Positions 15,316-23,766 of a DNA stretch of 64,000 bases are shown piece by piece. How positions within the stretch are numbered: position 1 is the stretch's first letter; every line of letters starts with the position of its first letter. A program made the position numbers and the translations under genes. The notes under the pieces were generated by a model. It had not been told where the DNA came from. It searched no databases and saw only the letters and a program-made list of their open reading frames with translations. Source of the DNA: Streptomyces sp. JH34 (lineage in GTDB: Bacteria > Actinomycetota > Actinomycetes > Streptomycetales > Streptomycetaceae); NCBI RefSeq assembly GCF_029428875.1, contig NZ_JAJSOO010000001.1:2542001-2606000 (forward strand), read 5' to 3'.

Positions 15316-16449
15316 ATGGCTACGGAAGACGCGGTGCGCGAAGCGCTGGCGACAGTGAACGACCCGGAGATCCACCGGCCGATCACCGAGCTCGGCATGG
15401 TGAAGTCGGTCGGGATCGACCCTGACGGTGTGGTCGCTGTCACCGTGTATCTCACGGTCTCCGGCTGCCCCATGCGCGAGACGATCACCAAGAACGTGAC
15501 CGACGCGGTGGCCCGTGTCGAGGGCGTGTCGCGGGTCGAGGTCACGCTCGACGTGATGAGCGACGAACAGCGCAAGGAGCTCGCCGCGTCGCTGCGCGGC
15601 GGCACCGCGGAGCGCGAGGTGCCGTTCGCCAAGCCCGGCTCGCTGACCCGGGTCTACGCGGTGGCGTCCGGCAAGGGCGGCGTCGGCAAGTCCTCGGTGA
15701 CGGTCAACCTCGCGGCGGCGATGGCCGCCGACGGCCTCAAGGTGGGTGTGGTCGACGCGGACATCTACGGGCACAGCGTGCCCCGGATGCTCGGCGCCGA
15801 CGGCAAGCCGACCCAGGTCGAGAACATGATCATGCCGCCCTCCTCGCACGGCGTGAAGGTGATCTCCATCGGCATGTTCACCCCGGGCAACACCCCGGTG
15901 GTGTGGCGCGGTCCCATGCTCCACCGCGCGCTGCAGCAGTTCCTCGCCGACGTGTACTGGGGCGACCTGGACGTCCTGCTCCTCGACCTGCCGCCGGGCA
16001 CCGGTGACATCGCGATCTCCGTGGCGCAGCTCGTCCCGAACGCCGAGATCCTGGTCGTCACGACCCCGCAGCAGGCCGCCGCCGAGGTGGCGGAGCGGGC
16101 CGGCTCGATCGCCGTGCAGACCCACCAGAAGATCGTCGGTGTCGTCGAGAACATGTCGGGCATGCCGTGCCCGCACTGCGACGAGATGGTCGACGTCTTC
16201 GGTTCGGGCGGCGGACAGCGGGTCGCCGACGGGCTGACCAGGACGGTCGGTGCCGAGGTTCCGGTGCTGGGGTCCATCCCGATCGACGTACGGCTGCGCG
16301 AGGGCGGCGACGAGGGCAAGCCCGTCGTCCTTTCCGACCCGGACTCCCCCGCGGGCTCCGCGCTGCGCTCCATCGCGGAGAAGCTGAGCGGCCGTCAGCG
16401 CGGCCTGTCCGGCATGTCGCTGGGTCTCACCCCGCGCAACAAGTTCTGA
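15316..16449 (+). CDS. mrp: Mrp/NBP35-type P-loop ATPase, Fe-S cluster carrier
   Basis: 377 aa. An N-terminal MIP18/DUF59 domain (about 1-95, with SGCPMR) is followed by a ParA-like ATPase with the deviant Walker A GKGGVGKS (119-126), the Mrp signature WRGPMLHRALQQF, LLLDLPPGTGD and the CPHC pair (C-x2-C near residue 285) that binds a bridging Fe-S cluster in the dimer. By family (ApbC/Ind1) it carries Fe-S clusters to apoproteins. Start ATG 15316 appears leaderless. It ends in a strong hairpin. Confidence 0.95.
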   Translation: MATEDAVREALATVNDPEIHRPITELGMVKSVGIDPDGVVAVTVYLTVSGCPMRETITKNVTDAVARVEGVSRVEVTLDVMSDEQRKELAASLRGGTAEREVPFAKPGSLTRVYAVASGKGGVGKSSVTVNLAAAMAADGLKVGVVDADIYGHSVPRMLGADGKPTQVENMIMPPSSHGVKVISIGMFTPGNTPVVWRGPMLHRALQQFLADVYWGDLDVLLLDLPPGTGDIAISVAQLVPNAEILVVTTPQQAAAEVAERAGSIAVQTHQKIVGVVENMSGMPCPHCDEMVDVFGSGGGQRVADGLTRTVGAEVPVLGSIPIDVRLREGGDEGKPVVLSDPDSPAGSALRSIAEKLSGRQRGLSGMSLGLTPRNKF

Positions 16450-16456
16450 GCGTCCG

Positions 16457-16499
16457 ACGGGCGGTGGGCGGCCTCCTCGGAAGTCCGCCCACCGCCCGT
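16457..16499. terminator. 15-bp hairpin between convergent genes
   Basis: ACGGGCGGTGGGCGG (16457-16471) pairs with CCGCCCACCGCCCGT (16485-16499). It lies between the ends of mrp and the convergent hypothetical gene. Confidence 0.85.
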
Positions 16500-16510
16500 G
16501 CGCGTGTCGC

Positions 16511-17176
16511 TCAGCTCTCGTCGTACGAGGCGATGTCGCCGATCACCGCGAAGCCCAGACCGTAGGCGCTCATACCGCGCCCGTACGCGCCGATGTGCAC
16601 CCCGTCGGGGGCCGAACCCGCGAGCACCCAGCCGAACTCGGACTCCCTGTAGTGGAAGTCCACCGGTACGCCGTCCACGGGGAGGGACAGCGTCGACCAG
16701 GGCGCGCGGCCCAGATCGTCCGCGAGCTCGAACGCGGTCTCCGTCTGCTGGTTCAGCCATTCGCCACGCAGCGTGTGGTCCATCTGCGGGGGCCAGGTGC
16801 AGTCCAGCAGGCCCGAGCCCGCCAGCCAGGCCGCCGACGACACCGTGGTGGCGTCCAGCACCCCCGTACCGTCGTCGCTGTCCCGCACCGGGCTGCTGCC
16901 CACGGTCACGACCACCGCGAAGCGTGCCTTCTCCGCCCCCGCGTCGGCCCGCACGACGGGCTCCTCGCCGTGCCCGGTGGAACCGTGCTGCACCGTGTCG
17001 TCCGCCGCGGCGGTGACGTGCATCAGCCAGCGCGGGCCCGTGAAGGCCTCGTCCAGCCCGTACCAGGGGAACGGCGCCTTGAGATAGCCGTCGACAGTAC
17101 GCCGGGTCGCCGGCACCCCCTCTGCGGTGTCCGCGCTGGGCGCACCGTCCGCCCCTGCCCGACTCGTCGTCTCCAT
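16511..17176 (-). CDS. Conserved hypothetical protein, 221 aa
   Basis: Start ATG 17176 (METTSRAG) has GAGGAGG about 11 bases upstream; the frame is open further to 17272. The protein is soluble, rich in Trp, Asp and Gly, with segments FPWYGLDEAFTGPRWLM, WPPQMDHTLRGEWL and FHYRESEFGWVLAGSAPDG. It matches no family I can name, though it looks like a conserved Streptomyces protein that accompanies tatB and mrp. No signal peptide. Function unknown. Confidence 0.65.
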   Translation of the reverse strand: METTSRAGADGAPSADTAEGVPATRRTVDGYLKAPFPWYGLDEAFTGPRWLMHVTAAADDTVQHGSTGHGEEPVVRADAGAEKARFAVVVTVGSSPVRDSDDGTGVLDATTVSSAAWLAGSGLLDCTWPPQMDHTLRGEWLNQQTETAFELADDLGRAPWSTLSLPVDGVPVDFHYRESEFGWVLAGSAPDGVHIGAYGRGMSAYGLGFAVIGDIASYDES

Positions 17177-17301
17177 CTGCCCGGCCGCCTCCTCGATCTT
17201 TCGCTGATCCGGAGCGGCCCTCCCCCCGTGGGCATGGGCAAACTCGCAACCGGACAGATGGAGAATAGCCATACCGTCCGGACGAGTCGGGATTGACGGT
17301 C

Positions 17302-17790
17302 TCAGGTGGCGTCGGCGTCGAAGGGCGGGCGCTCGTCCCTCACCGGCTGCGCGGGCTTCTTGAGGGGGTCGGGCGTGGTCTTCTCGAGAAGGTCGGGCGC
17401 GGACTTCTCGAGCAGGTCGGGTGTGGCGGCGGCACCGGCCGCGGCCGCCGCGGGGGCGCTCTCGCGGCCGTTCACCGCGTCGGTGACCTCGGCCATCTCC
17501 TTGCGCAGGTCGAAGCTCTCGCGGATCTCCTTGAGCCCCAGGTCGTCGTTGCCGTCCATGAGCTGCTTGCGGACGAACGTCTTGGGGTTGAGGTCCTCGA
17601 ACTCGAAGTCCTTGAACTGCGGACCGAGCTCCGAGCGGATGTCCTCCTTGGCGCTGTCCGAGAACTCGCGGATCTTGCGGATGGTGCGCGTGACGTCCTG
17701 GATGACCTTCGGGAGCTTCTCCGGGCCGAATACGAGCACGGCGAGAACCACGAGCGTCAGCAGCTCGAGTGCGCCTATGTCATTGAACAC
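17302..17790 (-). CDS. tatB: Sec-independent translocase subunit TatB
   Basis: 162 aa from GTG 17790 (VFNDIGALELL), with GAGGAG upstream. One N-terminal membrane helix (about 4-20), then the Tat signature VFGPEKLPKV and a long amphipathic helix. The C-terminus is low-complexity and carries a short repeat (DLLEKSAP, DLLEKTTP, DPLKKPAQ). TatB with TatC forms the receptor for twin-arginine signal peptides. It is the last gene of the sigE-rseA-htrA-tatB set; 117 bases separate it from htrA. Confidence 0.93.
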   Translation of the reverse strand: MFNDIGALELLTLVVLAVLVFGPEKLPKVIQDVTRTIRKIREFSDSAKEDIRSELGPQFKDFEFEDLNPKTFVRKQLMDGNDDLGLKEIRESFDLRKEMAEVTDAVNGRESAPAAAAAGAAATPDLLEKSAPDLLEKTTPDPLKKPAQPVRDERPPFDADAT

Positions 17791-17907
17791 CTTGCTGCTC
17801 CTCGTGTTCTCTGCGTCTTCTCCGCGTGGTCTCCGCCGCCAGGTCAGGGGCCCGGACCGCTCCACGGTACCCGGCGAAGCTGTCCGTGCGGTACCTGCCG
17901 GTGGCCG

Positions 17908-19710
17908 TCAGGTACCGCTCGCGGAGCCCAGGGTCAACGTCATGGACAGGTCCTTGCCACCGCGTTCCAGGACGAGACGGAGCCGGTCGCCGGGCCGGTG
18001 GGCGCGGATCTTGACGATCAGTTCCTCACCGCTGTGCACGCGCTGGCCCTCCACCTCGGTGATGATGTCGCCCGACCGGATGCCCGCCTCGGCGGCCGGA
18101 CCCCCCTCGGTCACCGCGGCACCGTCGCCCGCCTCGCCGCCGACCTTGGCCCCGTCCCCGGTGAACTCCATGTCGAGCGTGACGCCGATCACGGGGTGGG
18201 TGGCCTTACCGGTGTTGATCAGCTCCTCGGCGACCCGCTTGCCCTGGTTGATCGGTATCGCGAAGCCCAGGCCGATGGAACCGGACTGGCCGCCGTCGAG
18301 GCCGGTTCCGCTGTCGGCGGCGCGGATGGCGCTGTTGATGCCGATGACGCGGGCCTCGGCGTCGACCAGGGGGCCGCCGGAGTTTCCCGGGTTGATCGGG
18401 GCGTCGGTCTGCAGGGCGTCGACGTAACTGACGTCGGTGCCGTCGCCCTTCTCGCCGCCCGCGGTGATGGGACGCTCCTTGGCGCTGATGATGCCGGAGG
18501 TGACCGTGTTGGACAGGTCGAAGGGCGCGCCGATCGCCACCACCGGGTCGCCCACCCGCACGTTGTCGGAGTTGCCGAGGGGAAGCGGTGTGAGGCCGGA
18601 GACGCCGGTCACCTTGACGACGGCCAGGTCGTAGCCGCTGTCCTTGCCGACGATCTCGGCCGCCGCGCTCTCCCCGCCGCTGAAGGTGACGGTGATGTCG
18701 CCGTTCGAGCCCGCCGGGGCGACCACGTGGTTGTTCGTGAGGATGTGGCCCTTGTCGTCGAGGACGAAGCCGGTGCCCGTACCGGACTCGGCGGAGCCGT
18801 TGACGTGCAGGGTGACCACGCTGGGCAGTGCGCTGGCGGCGATACCGGCGACGCTGTCGGGTGCCCGCCCGCCGGCGCCCCGGCCGGACTGCGGCAGTTC
18901 GACCGTGGTCAGACCGCCGTTGCGCTCGACGTAGGCGCCTATCCCGCCGCCGATCCCGCCTGCGAGGAGGGCGAGCAGCACCGCTCCGACGAGGACCGTT
19001 CCCCGGCGGGCCCTGCGCGGCCGTGCGCTGTCCGTGCCCTGGTGGCCGGGCCCGGGGTGGCTCAGCGGCTGCTGGGGCGCCCCCCACGGGTCGTAACGCA
19101 GCCACTGGGAGGTCTGCTGGGAGGTCTGGGGGACCGGGTGCTGCTGCGGCACGGTGTGCTGCGGGGGCGGCGGCGCCCAGGCCTCCGCGTGGTGCCCCTG
19201 GCCGTCCTGTGCCGGAGCGGGTGCGGAGGCGGCGGCCGCACCGTGGCCGTTCGTGCCCGCGTACGGCGGCGGCACGGGCGTCCCGTGGGCGGGAGTCGGC
19301 ACCGGGCGCTGCACGGGCGGTGCGGGCGCCCACGGTCCCGGGCCTCCGTAGGGAGGGGTGCTGTACTCGTCGGGCGCGTGCAGCGGCTGCGTACGGTGCG
19401 GTTCGGTGACGGACGGCACGGGCGCGGCCGGCACCGGTGTGTCCTGGTCGGCGACGGGCGGCGCCGGTGCGGTGGCCGGCGGTGCGGGCGTGTAGTCGCC
19501 GTCCGCTGTCGTCGGCAGGGTGCGCTCCCCGCGCAGGGGCCCGGGGGGCCCGCCGGGGTCGGTATGCGCCCCCACCACCGTGTCCGGGGCGGGCACGGCA
19601 GCGGAGTGGGTGGCGGCCGGCTCGCCCTCCGGCCCGGCCGGACGGTCCCGTCCCGCTGAGGGGCGGCTCCACCACTTCGCCTTCGGCCCGCTGGGCTTCC
19701 CGTCGTCCAT
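17908..19710 (-). CDS. htrA: HtrA/DegP-like membrane-anchored serine protease with PDZ domain
   Basis: 600 aa. The first 230 residues are a Pro/Ala/Gln-rich cytoplasmic extension, followed by one membrane helix (about 238-260) and an extracellular trypsin-like domain. The triad is visible: H328 (TNNHVV), D361 (GYDLAV) and S444 (NPGNSGGP). A C-terminal PDZ domain spans about 500-590 (GIRSGDIITEVEGQRV). HtrA proteases degrade or refold damaged exported proteins. Start ATG 19710 follows GGGGAG; longer frame versions add only unbiased sequence. The gene lies 90 bases downstream of rseA. Confidence 0.93.
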   Translation of the reverse strand: MDDGKPSGPKAKWWSRPSAGRDRPAGPEGEPAATHSAAVPAPDTVVGAHTDPGGPPGPLRGERTLPTTADGDYTPAPPATAPAPPVADQDTPVPAAPVPSVTEPHRTQPLHAPDEYSTPPYGGPGPWAPAPPVQRPVPTPAHGTPVPPPYAGTNGHGAAAASAPAPAQDGQGHHAEAWAPPPPQHTVPQQHPVPQTSQQTSQWLRYDPWGAPQQPLSHPGPGHQGTDSARPRRARRGTVLVGAVLLALLAGGIGGGIGAYVERNGGLTTVELPQSGRGAGGRAPDSVAGIAASALPSVVTLHVNGSAESGTGTGFVLDDKGHILTNNHVVAPAGSNGDITVTFSGGESAAAEIVGKDSGYDLAVVKVTGVSGLTPLPLGNSDNVRVGDPVVAIGAPFDLSNTVTSGIISAKERPITAGGEKGDGTDVSYVDALQTDAPINPGNSGGPLVDAEARVIGINSAIRAADSGTGLDGGQSGSIGLGFAIPINQGKRVAEELINTGKATHPVIGVTLDMEFTGDGAKVGGEAGDGAAVTEGGPAAEAGIRSGDIITEVEGQRVHSGEELIVKIRAHRPGDRLRLVLERGGKDLSMTLTLGSASGT

Positions 19711-19799
19711 GCTCTCCCCGCAACTGGCCCGTGCACGCCCCACAGAGGCGTCCCTGCCGGAATTCAACCAGGTTTGCGAATGGGCGCGCAGGGTCCCGG

Positions 19800-20732
19800 T
19801 CAGCGCAGCGGGGTGAGCGGCATCGCGCGGTCGTGCAGCAGCGGGGCGGAGGGCGTCGCCGACGGCTTCGGGTCCTCTCCCCCGCCGACCGCGGCCGAGT
19901 ACAGCGGGCCGGCGTCCGTCGGGCGTATCAGCGGCGGCACGGCCACGTTGAGCACCGGGAAGACGAAGGTGCCCCCGGTGAGCACCGAGGTGCTCAGCAG
20001 TGTGGGCGCGGAGGCGGACGCGGGCCGGGCGGACGAGGACGGCGCGGCACTCGGCCGGGCGCTCGCGTCCTCTCCGAAGGCGAGGGCACCGCCACCACTG
20101 CGGCTGGCGGCCGCGGTGGCACCGCCCGTGCGGTCGTCGGCGGCGAGCGGGGTGGCGTTGCTGCCCGCGCCCTCGGCACTGAGCGGCGGCTCGGGGCCGT
20201 AGTCGAGCGGAAGCGAGCCTCCGAGTGCGATGGCCGCGAGCGAGACGGCGCTGGCCGCGACGAACGCGAAGCGCCTCGCGCGCCAGGGCGAACGCTCGGC
20301 GTCCCGGGCCACGTCATGGACGCGGAAGCCGGAACCGGAGGGGCCGCCGGGCAGCACGGAGGTCGAGCCGTGAGCGGTGGGAAGGTATCCGAAGCCGTCC
20401 AGCGGAGAGCGCGCCTGGTCGGCCGGCCCGCCGGACTGCAGAACGGGGAAGACCCCCTCCCCGAAGCGCGGGCCGCCGCCCGGGCCCTCACCGCCACCGC
20501 CGGGAAGCCCCTGCAGACGGGCGAGGAAGCCCTCCGAGGGCGAAGGGGCCGCCGATGTCGCGAAGGCGCTCTTCAGCCGCCGCTGGGAGTCGGCCTCGGC
20601 CTTGCACCGGGCGCAGGTCGCCAGGTGGGCCAGGACCCGCTCCCGGGCATCGTGTTTGAGCTCGCCGTCGACGAGCGCGGCGAGCCGGTCCCCCAGATGC
20701 TGTTCGGCCGGGGTCGCACCTGTGCCACTCAC
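19800..20732 (-). CDS. rseA: Zinc-binding anti-sigma factor (RseA/ZAS type)
   Basis: 310 aa. The N-terminal anti-sigma domain carries HxxxCxxC (H36, C40, C43), the ZAS motif. One membrane helix (about 155-176) separates it from a 130-residue extracytoplasmic tail rich in Ala, Ser and Pro. GTG 20732 overlaps the sigE stop codon as GTGA, so the sigma and anti-sigma factors are translationally coupled. By analogy with the mycobacterial pair it holds the sigma factor at the membrane until an envelope signal, although the long exported tail is more typical of proteolysed anti-sigmas. Confidence 0.9.
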   Translation of the reverse strand: MSGTGATPAEQHLGDRLAALVDGELKHDARERVLAHLATCARCKAEADSQRRLKSAFATSAAPSPSEGFLARLQGLPGGGGEGPGGGPRFGEGVFPVLQSGGPADQARSPLDGFGYLPTAHGSTSVLPGGPSGSGFRVHDVARDAERSPWRARRFAFVAASAVSLAAIALGGSLPLDYGPEPPLSAEGAGSNATPLAADDRTGGATAAASRSGGGALAFGEDASARPSAAPSSSARPASASAPTLLSTSVLTGGTFVFPVLNVAVPPLIRPTDAGPLYSAAVGGGEDPKPSATPSAPLLHDRAMPLTPLR

Positions 20733-21490
20733 GCCGTCCCGCCCTCCCCCGCGAGGACAGCGTCCGCGAGGGAACGCTGCTCGGCGCGGGCCTCGGGCGA
20801 ACGGTGCTGGAGCGCCTTGCGCAGGTGCGACCGACCGCGGTGGATGCGGCTGCGCACGGTCCCGAGCTTGACGCCGAGCGTGGCGGCGATCTCCTCGTAC
20901 GAGAGGCCCTCGATGTCGCAGAGCACCACCGCGGCACGGAATTCGGGCGCGAGCGTGTCCAGCGCCTGCTGGACGTCCGCGTCGAAGTGCGTGTCGTTGA
21001 AGACCTGCTGCGGGGACGGCTCACGGCTCGGCAGTCGCTCGGCCGCGTCGTCGCCGAGGGAGTCGAAACGGATCCGCTGCTTGCGGCGGACCATGTCCAG
21101 GAAGAGATTCGTCGTGATCCTGTGCAGCCAGCCCTCGAAAGTGCCGGGTGTGTAGGTCGACAGCGACCGGAACACCCGGACGAAGACCTCCTGGGTGAGG
21201 TCCTCGGCGTCGTGCTGGTTACCCGTCAGCCGGTACGCGAGACGGTACACACGGGCGCTGTGCGTGCTGACGATCTCTTCCCATGAGGGCGGGGTCCACG
21301 CCTGGGAATCCGCATCTGAGGCGAAGGTCGCGGTCGGTGCGGAAGCGTTGGAAGAACGGTCAGCGGTGTCGGTCACGGATTTCGGCTCACCCGCCGACCC
21401 GAGAAGCCGCCGCAGCGCGCCTCTCCGATCCACAGGCGCAGCCGCACCTCCCCTATCGGCTCTGGTGGTGTCCAGCGGAGCCCCTACCAT
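20729..21490 (-). CDS. sigE: ECF RNA polymerase sigma factor, SigE (mycobacterial) type
   Basis: 253 aa from ATG 21490 ([15 protein letters not shown]), GAGG 5 bases upstream; the frame runs on to 21904 but that part lacks coding bias. After a 75-residue N-terminal extension come sigma region 2 ([19 protein letters not shown] and [19 protein letters not shown]) and region 4 ([35 protein letters not shown]). The gene order with rseA, htrA and tatB matches the M. tuberculosis sigE locus, which answers cell-envelope stress. It is not the S. coelicolor gene named sigE, which is a different ECF factor. Confidence 0.9.
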   Translation of the reverse strand: MVGAPLDTTRADRGGAAAPVDRRGALRRLLGSAGEPKSVTDTADRSSNASAPTATFASDADSQAWTPPSWEEIVSTHSARVYRLAYRLTGNQHDAEDLTQEVFVRVFRSLSTYTPGTFEGWLHRITTNLFLDMVRRKQRIRFDSLGDDAAERLPSREPSPQQVFNDTHFDADVQQALDTLAPEFRAAVVLCDIEGLSYEEIAATLGVKLGTVRSRIHRGRSHLRKALQHRSPEARAEQRSLADAVLAGEGGTA

Positions 21491-21657
21491 AACCACCTCG
21501 CCCGTTAGCTCCGGATAAGCCTTTTTACCTGCTGGTGCCCCGGTGTCTCCGGGAGCAAGAGGAACATTCCGGACCCGGCCGCAGGGCCTGGTCGGCGCGT
21601 TCCCCCTCGCCCCTTCATAACGCCCGGTCCCATCTGCGGGTTCCCGGGTGCAGCGGA

Positions 21658-21701
21658 TACAGTCACCGTTGCGCCAACTACGGGGACAGGAGAGGGTCAT
21701 T
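21658..21701 (+). promoter_or_regulatory. Promoter -10, Shine-Dalgarno and ATT start of the O-methyltransferase
   Basis: TACAGT at 21658-21663 is a likely -10, which would start the mRNA near 21670. AGGAG at 21688-21692 lies 6 bases before ATT (21699-21701). No ATG, GTG or TTG occurs at that place, and the in-frame GTG at 21648 would be upstream of the predicted transcription start. Confidence 0.45.
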
Positions 21702-22334
21702 ACCGCCAACCGGCAGACGAGCTGGGCATTCGCCGACGCCTTTGTCGCCGAGGAAGAAGCTCTGCTCTGGGCCCGGGACCGGGCCCACGAGGCGGGGATC
21801 CGCCCGGTGTCGTCAGGCACCGGTGCGGCACTGCGCCTGCTCGCTGCCACCGCGGACGCCAAAGCGGTGGCCGAGATCGGCACCGGGACCGGCGTGTCCG
21901 GCATCTATCTGCTGCAGGGCATGCGCGCGGACGGCGTGCTGACGACCGTCGACCCGGAACCCGAACGCCAGCAGTTCGCCCGTGAGGCCTTCCGGGCCGC
22001 CGGCTTCGCCACGAACCGCGCCCGCTTCATCCCCGGGCGTGCCCTCGACGTACTGCCGCGCCTCGCGGACGGCGGGTACGACCTCGTCTTCTGCGACGGC
22101 GACCGGCTGGAGAGCCTGGACTGTCTGGCTGAATCGTTGCGTCTGCTCAAGCCGGGCGGTCTCGTCTGCTTCGAGGGCGTCTTCGCGGACGGCCGCACGA
22201 TCGACTCGGCCGCCCAGCCGGCCGAGGTACTGCGCCTGCGCGAACTGCTGCGGGCCGTACGGGAGAGCCAGGAGCTCATGGCGACGCTGCTCCCGGTGGG
22301 CGACGGCCTGCTGTGCGCGGTCCGGCGCGGCTGA
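21699..22334 (+). CDS. O-methyltransferase, SAM-dependent, possible ATT start
   Basis: 211 aa if started at ATT 21699; in-frame alternatives are TTG 21669 and GTG 21648. The SAM site is clear: [17 protein letters not shown] (motif I), [12 protein letters not shown] (motif II) and DLVFCDGDR. It belongs to the class I O-methyltransferase 3 family (catechol/caffeoyl-CoA type) and matches the gene that sits divergently beside sigE in M. tuberculosis (Rv1220c, from memory). The substrate is unknown. It is divergent from sigE and may share regulation with it. Confidence 0.88.
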   Translation: MTANRQTSWAFADAFVAEEEALLWARDRAHEAGIRPVSSGTGAALRLLAATADAKAVAEIGTGTGVSGIYLLQGMRADGVLTTVDPEPERQQFAREAFRAAGFATNRARFIPGRALDVLPRLADGGYDLVFCDGDRLESLDCLAESLRLLKPGGLVCFEGVFADGRTIDSAAQPAEVLRLRELLRAVRESQELMATLLPVGDGLLCAVRRG

Positions 22335-22407
22335 CCCCTTCCGGATCCGTTCGACCTCACGTCGGCCCGTCCGTCGTCCGTTCGCGGGATCCGGCGTCGA
22401 CGCACCG

Positions 22408-22440
22408 CTGCCCCGGCACGGAAACCGTGTGCCGGGGCAG
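22408..22440. terminator. 12-bp hairpin between convergent genes
   Basis: CTGCCCCGGCAC (22408-22419) pairs with GTGCCGGGGCAG (22429-22440), between the O-methyltransferase end and the end of the convergent DUF3117 gene. Confidence 0.85.
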
Positions 22441-22464
22441 CAGTGAAGTGTGGGCGCTACGGCC

Positions 22465-22632
22465 TCAGCCGACGACCTTCTTCAGCGCGTCACCGAGTGC
22501 GTCTGCCTCGTCCGGAGTCAGCTCGACGACAAGCCGACCGCCGCCTTCGAGCGGAACGCGCATGACGATGCCCCGCCCCTCCTTTGTCACCTCGAGCGGG
22601 CCGTCGCCCGTCCGCGGCTTCATGGCCGCCAT
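22465..22632 (-). CDS. DUF3117 protein, 55 aa
   Basis: Begins MAAMKPRTGDGPLEV at ATG 22632 with GGAAGGGGA upstream, and ends LGDALKKVVG. It contains the family's GRGIVMRVPLEGGGRLVVEL strands. DUF3117 is an actinobacterial family of 50-75 residues; in M. tuberculosis a member (Rv1211, from memory) sits near tagA and sigE, as here. No function is known. Confidence 0.9.
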   Translation of the reverse strand: MAAMKPRTGDGPLEVTKEGRGIVMRVPLEGGGRLVVELTPDEADALGDALKKVVG

Positions 22633-22947
22633 GCTCGTTCCCCTTCCTGAAACCAGCTCATCGCAGCCGGCGGCTCCATGACAGGCGCTGCCTCACCGGC
22701 GTCGAACACAATGCTTCCTCCGCATTATCCCGCATCGGAGACCCCGATGACCAACATCGGTCGGCATCGCTTACGCAACGCGCTTTCCCATAACCACCCA
22801 ATTCGGCGATCCGGCTGCGATACTGCGCCACCTTCACCCCCCAGCCGAGGTCCAATCGTTAGACGCAGGTCACATGTCCGGCCCGCCGGAAGTCCGCCAT
22901 GCTTGCCTCGACAGGCAACGACGCCGGCCCCGTAAGGAGATCCCTCA
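22633..22947. other. 315-base divergent intergenic region with a short inverted repeat
   Basis: Lies between the DUF3117 gene and the enoyl-CoA hydratase gene. The centre (22725-22830) is relatively AT-rich and should hold both promoters. TTGCCT-CGAC-AGGCAA at 22903-22918 is a perfect 6-bp inverted repeat located 30 bases before the hydratase start; it might be an operator. Nothing else was seen. Confidence 0.35.
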
Positions 22948-23760
22948 ATGGCCGACACCACGGCTGACCCGGTGCTCACGGACGTGAGCGACGGGCTCGC
23001 GACGATCACGATCAACCGCCCCGACGCGATGAACGCCATGAACACGGACGCGAAGGTCGCGCTGCGCGACGCCCTGCGGGCGGTCGCCGACGATCCCGCC
23101 GTACGGGCGGTTCTGCTCACGGCCGCCGGGCGCGCCTTCTGCGTGGGCCAGGACCTCAAGGAGCACGTCGCCAAGCTCTCCGAGGCCCGTGGGTCGGACG
23201 GCGGGAACGCGCTGAGCACGGTGCGGGAGCACTACAACCCGATCGTCCGCGCCATCACCGAGATGGAGAAGCCCGTGGTCGCGGGGGTCAACGGGGTCGC
23301 AGCGGGGGCGGGCTTCGGCTTCGCGCTCGCCGCCGACTACCGCGTGGTCGCCGACACCGCCGCCTTCAACACCTCCTTCGCGGGCGTCGCCCTGACCGCC
23401 GACTCGGGCGTCTCGTGGACCCTGCCGCGCCTCATCGGTGCGAGCCGCGCGGCGGACCTGCTCTTCTTCCCGCGCTCGATCACCGCCCAGGAGGCCTACG
23501 AGCTGGGCATCGCGAACAGGGTGGTGCCCTCGGCGGACCTGGCGAAGGAGGCACAGGCGGTGGCCCGGGCCCTGGCGGAGGGGCCCACGGTGGCGTACGC
23601 GGCCCTGAAGGCGTCCGTGGCGTACGGCGCCGGCCACACGCTCGCCGAGACACTGGAGAAGGAGGACGAGCTCCAGACGAAGGCGGGCGCGTCGCGGGAC
23701 CACACGATCGCGGTCGAGGCGTTCCTCACCAAGCAGCCGGCGAGGTACCTCGGCGCCTAG
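22948..23760 (+). CDS. Enoyl-CoA hydratase/isomerase family protein
   Basis: 270 aa, ATG 22948 after TAAGGAG. Crotonase-fold marks are clear: INRPDAMNAM, the oxyanion-hole segments AGRAFCVGQDL and GVAAGAGFGFALAADYR, and FAGVALTADSG. The sequence is closest in style to PaaG-like 2-(1,2-epoxy)phenylacetyl-CoA isomerases, with an aspartate rather than two glutamates in the active-site region (LTADSG). No phenylacetate genes are near, so the substrate is uncertain. It is convergent with tag, 6 bases away. Confidence 0.88.
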   Translation: MADTTADPVLTDVSDGLATITINRPDAMNAMNTDAKVALRDALRAVADDPAVRAVLLTAAGRAFCVGQDLKEHVAKLSEARGSDGGNALSTVREHYNPIVRAITEMEKPVVAGVNGVAAGAGFGFALAADYRVVADTAAFNTSFAGVALTADSGVSWTLPRLIGASRAADLLFFPRSITAQEAYELGIANRVVPSADLAKEAQAVARALAEGPTVAYAALKASVAYGAGHTLAETLEKEDELQTKAGASRDHTIAVEAFLTKQPARYLGA

Positions 23761-23766
23761 GCGGGG

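Noticed and set aside
17293..19659. Plus-strand 788-codon frame antisense to tatB and htrA
   Set aside because: Arg/Gly/Val-rich shadow with no family similarity; the minus strand encodes clear TatB and HtrA.
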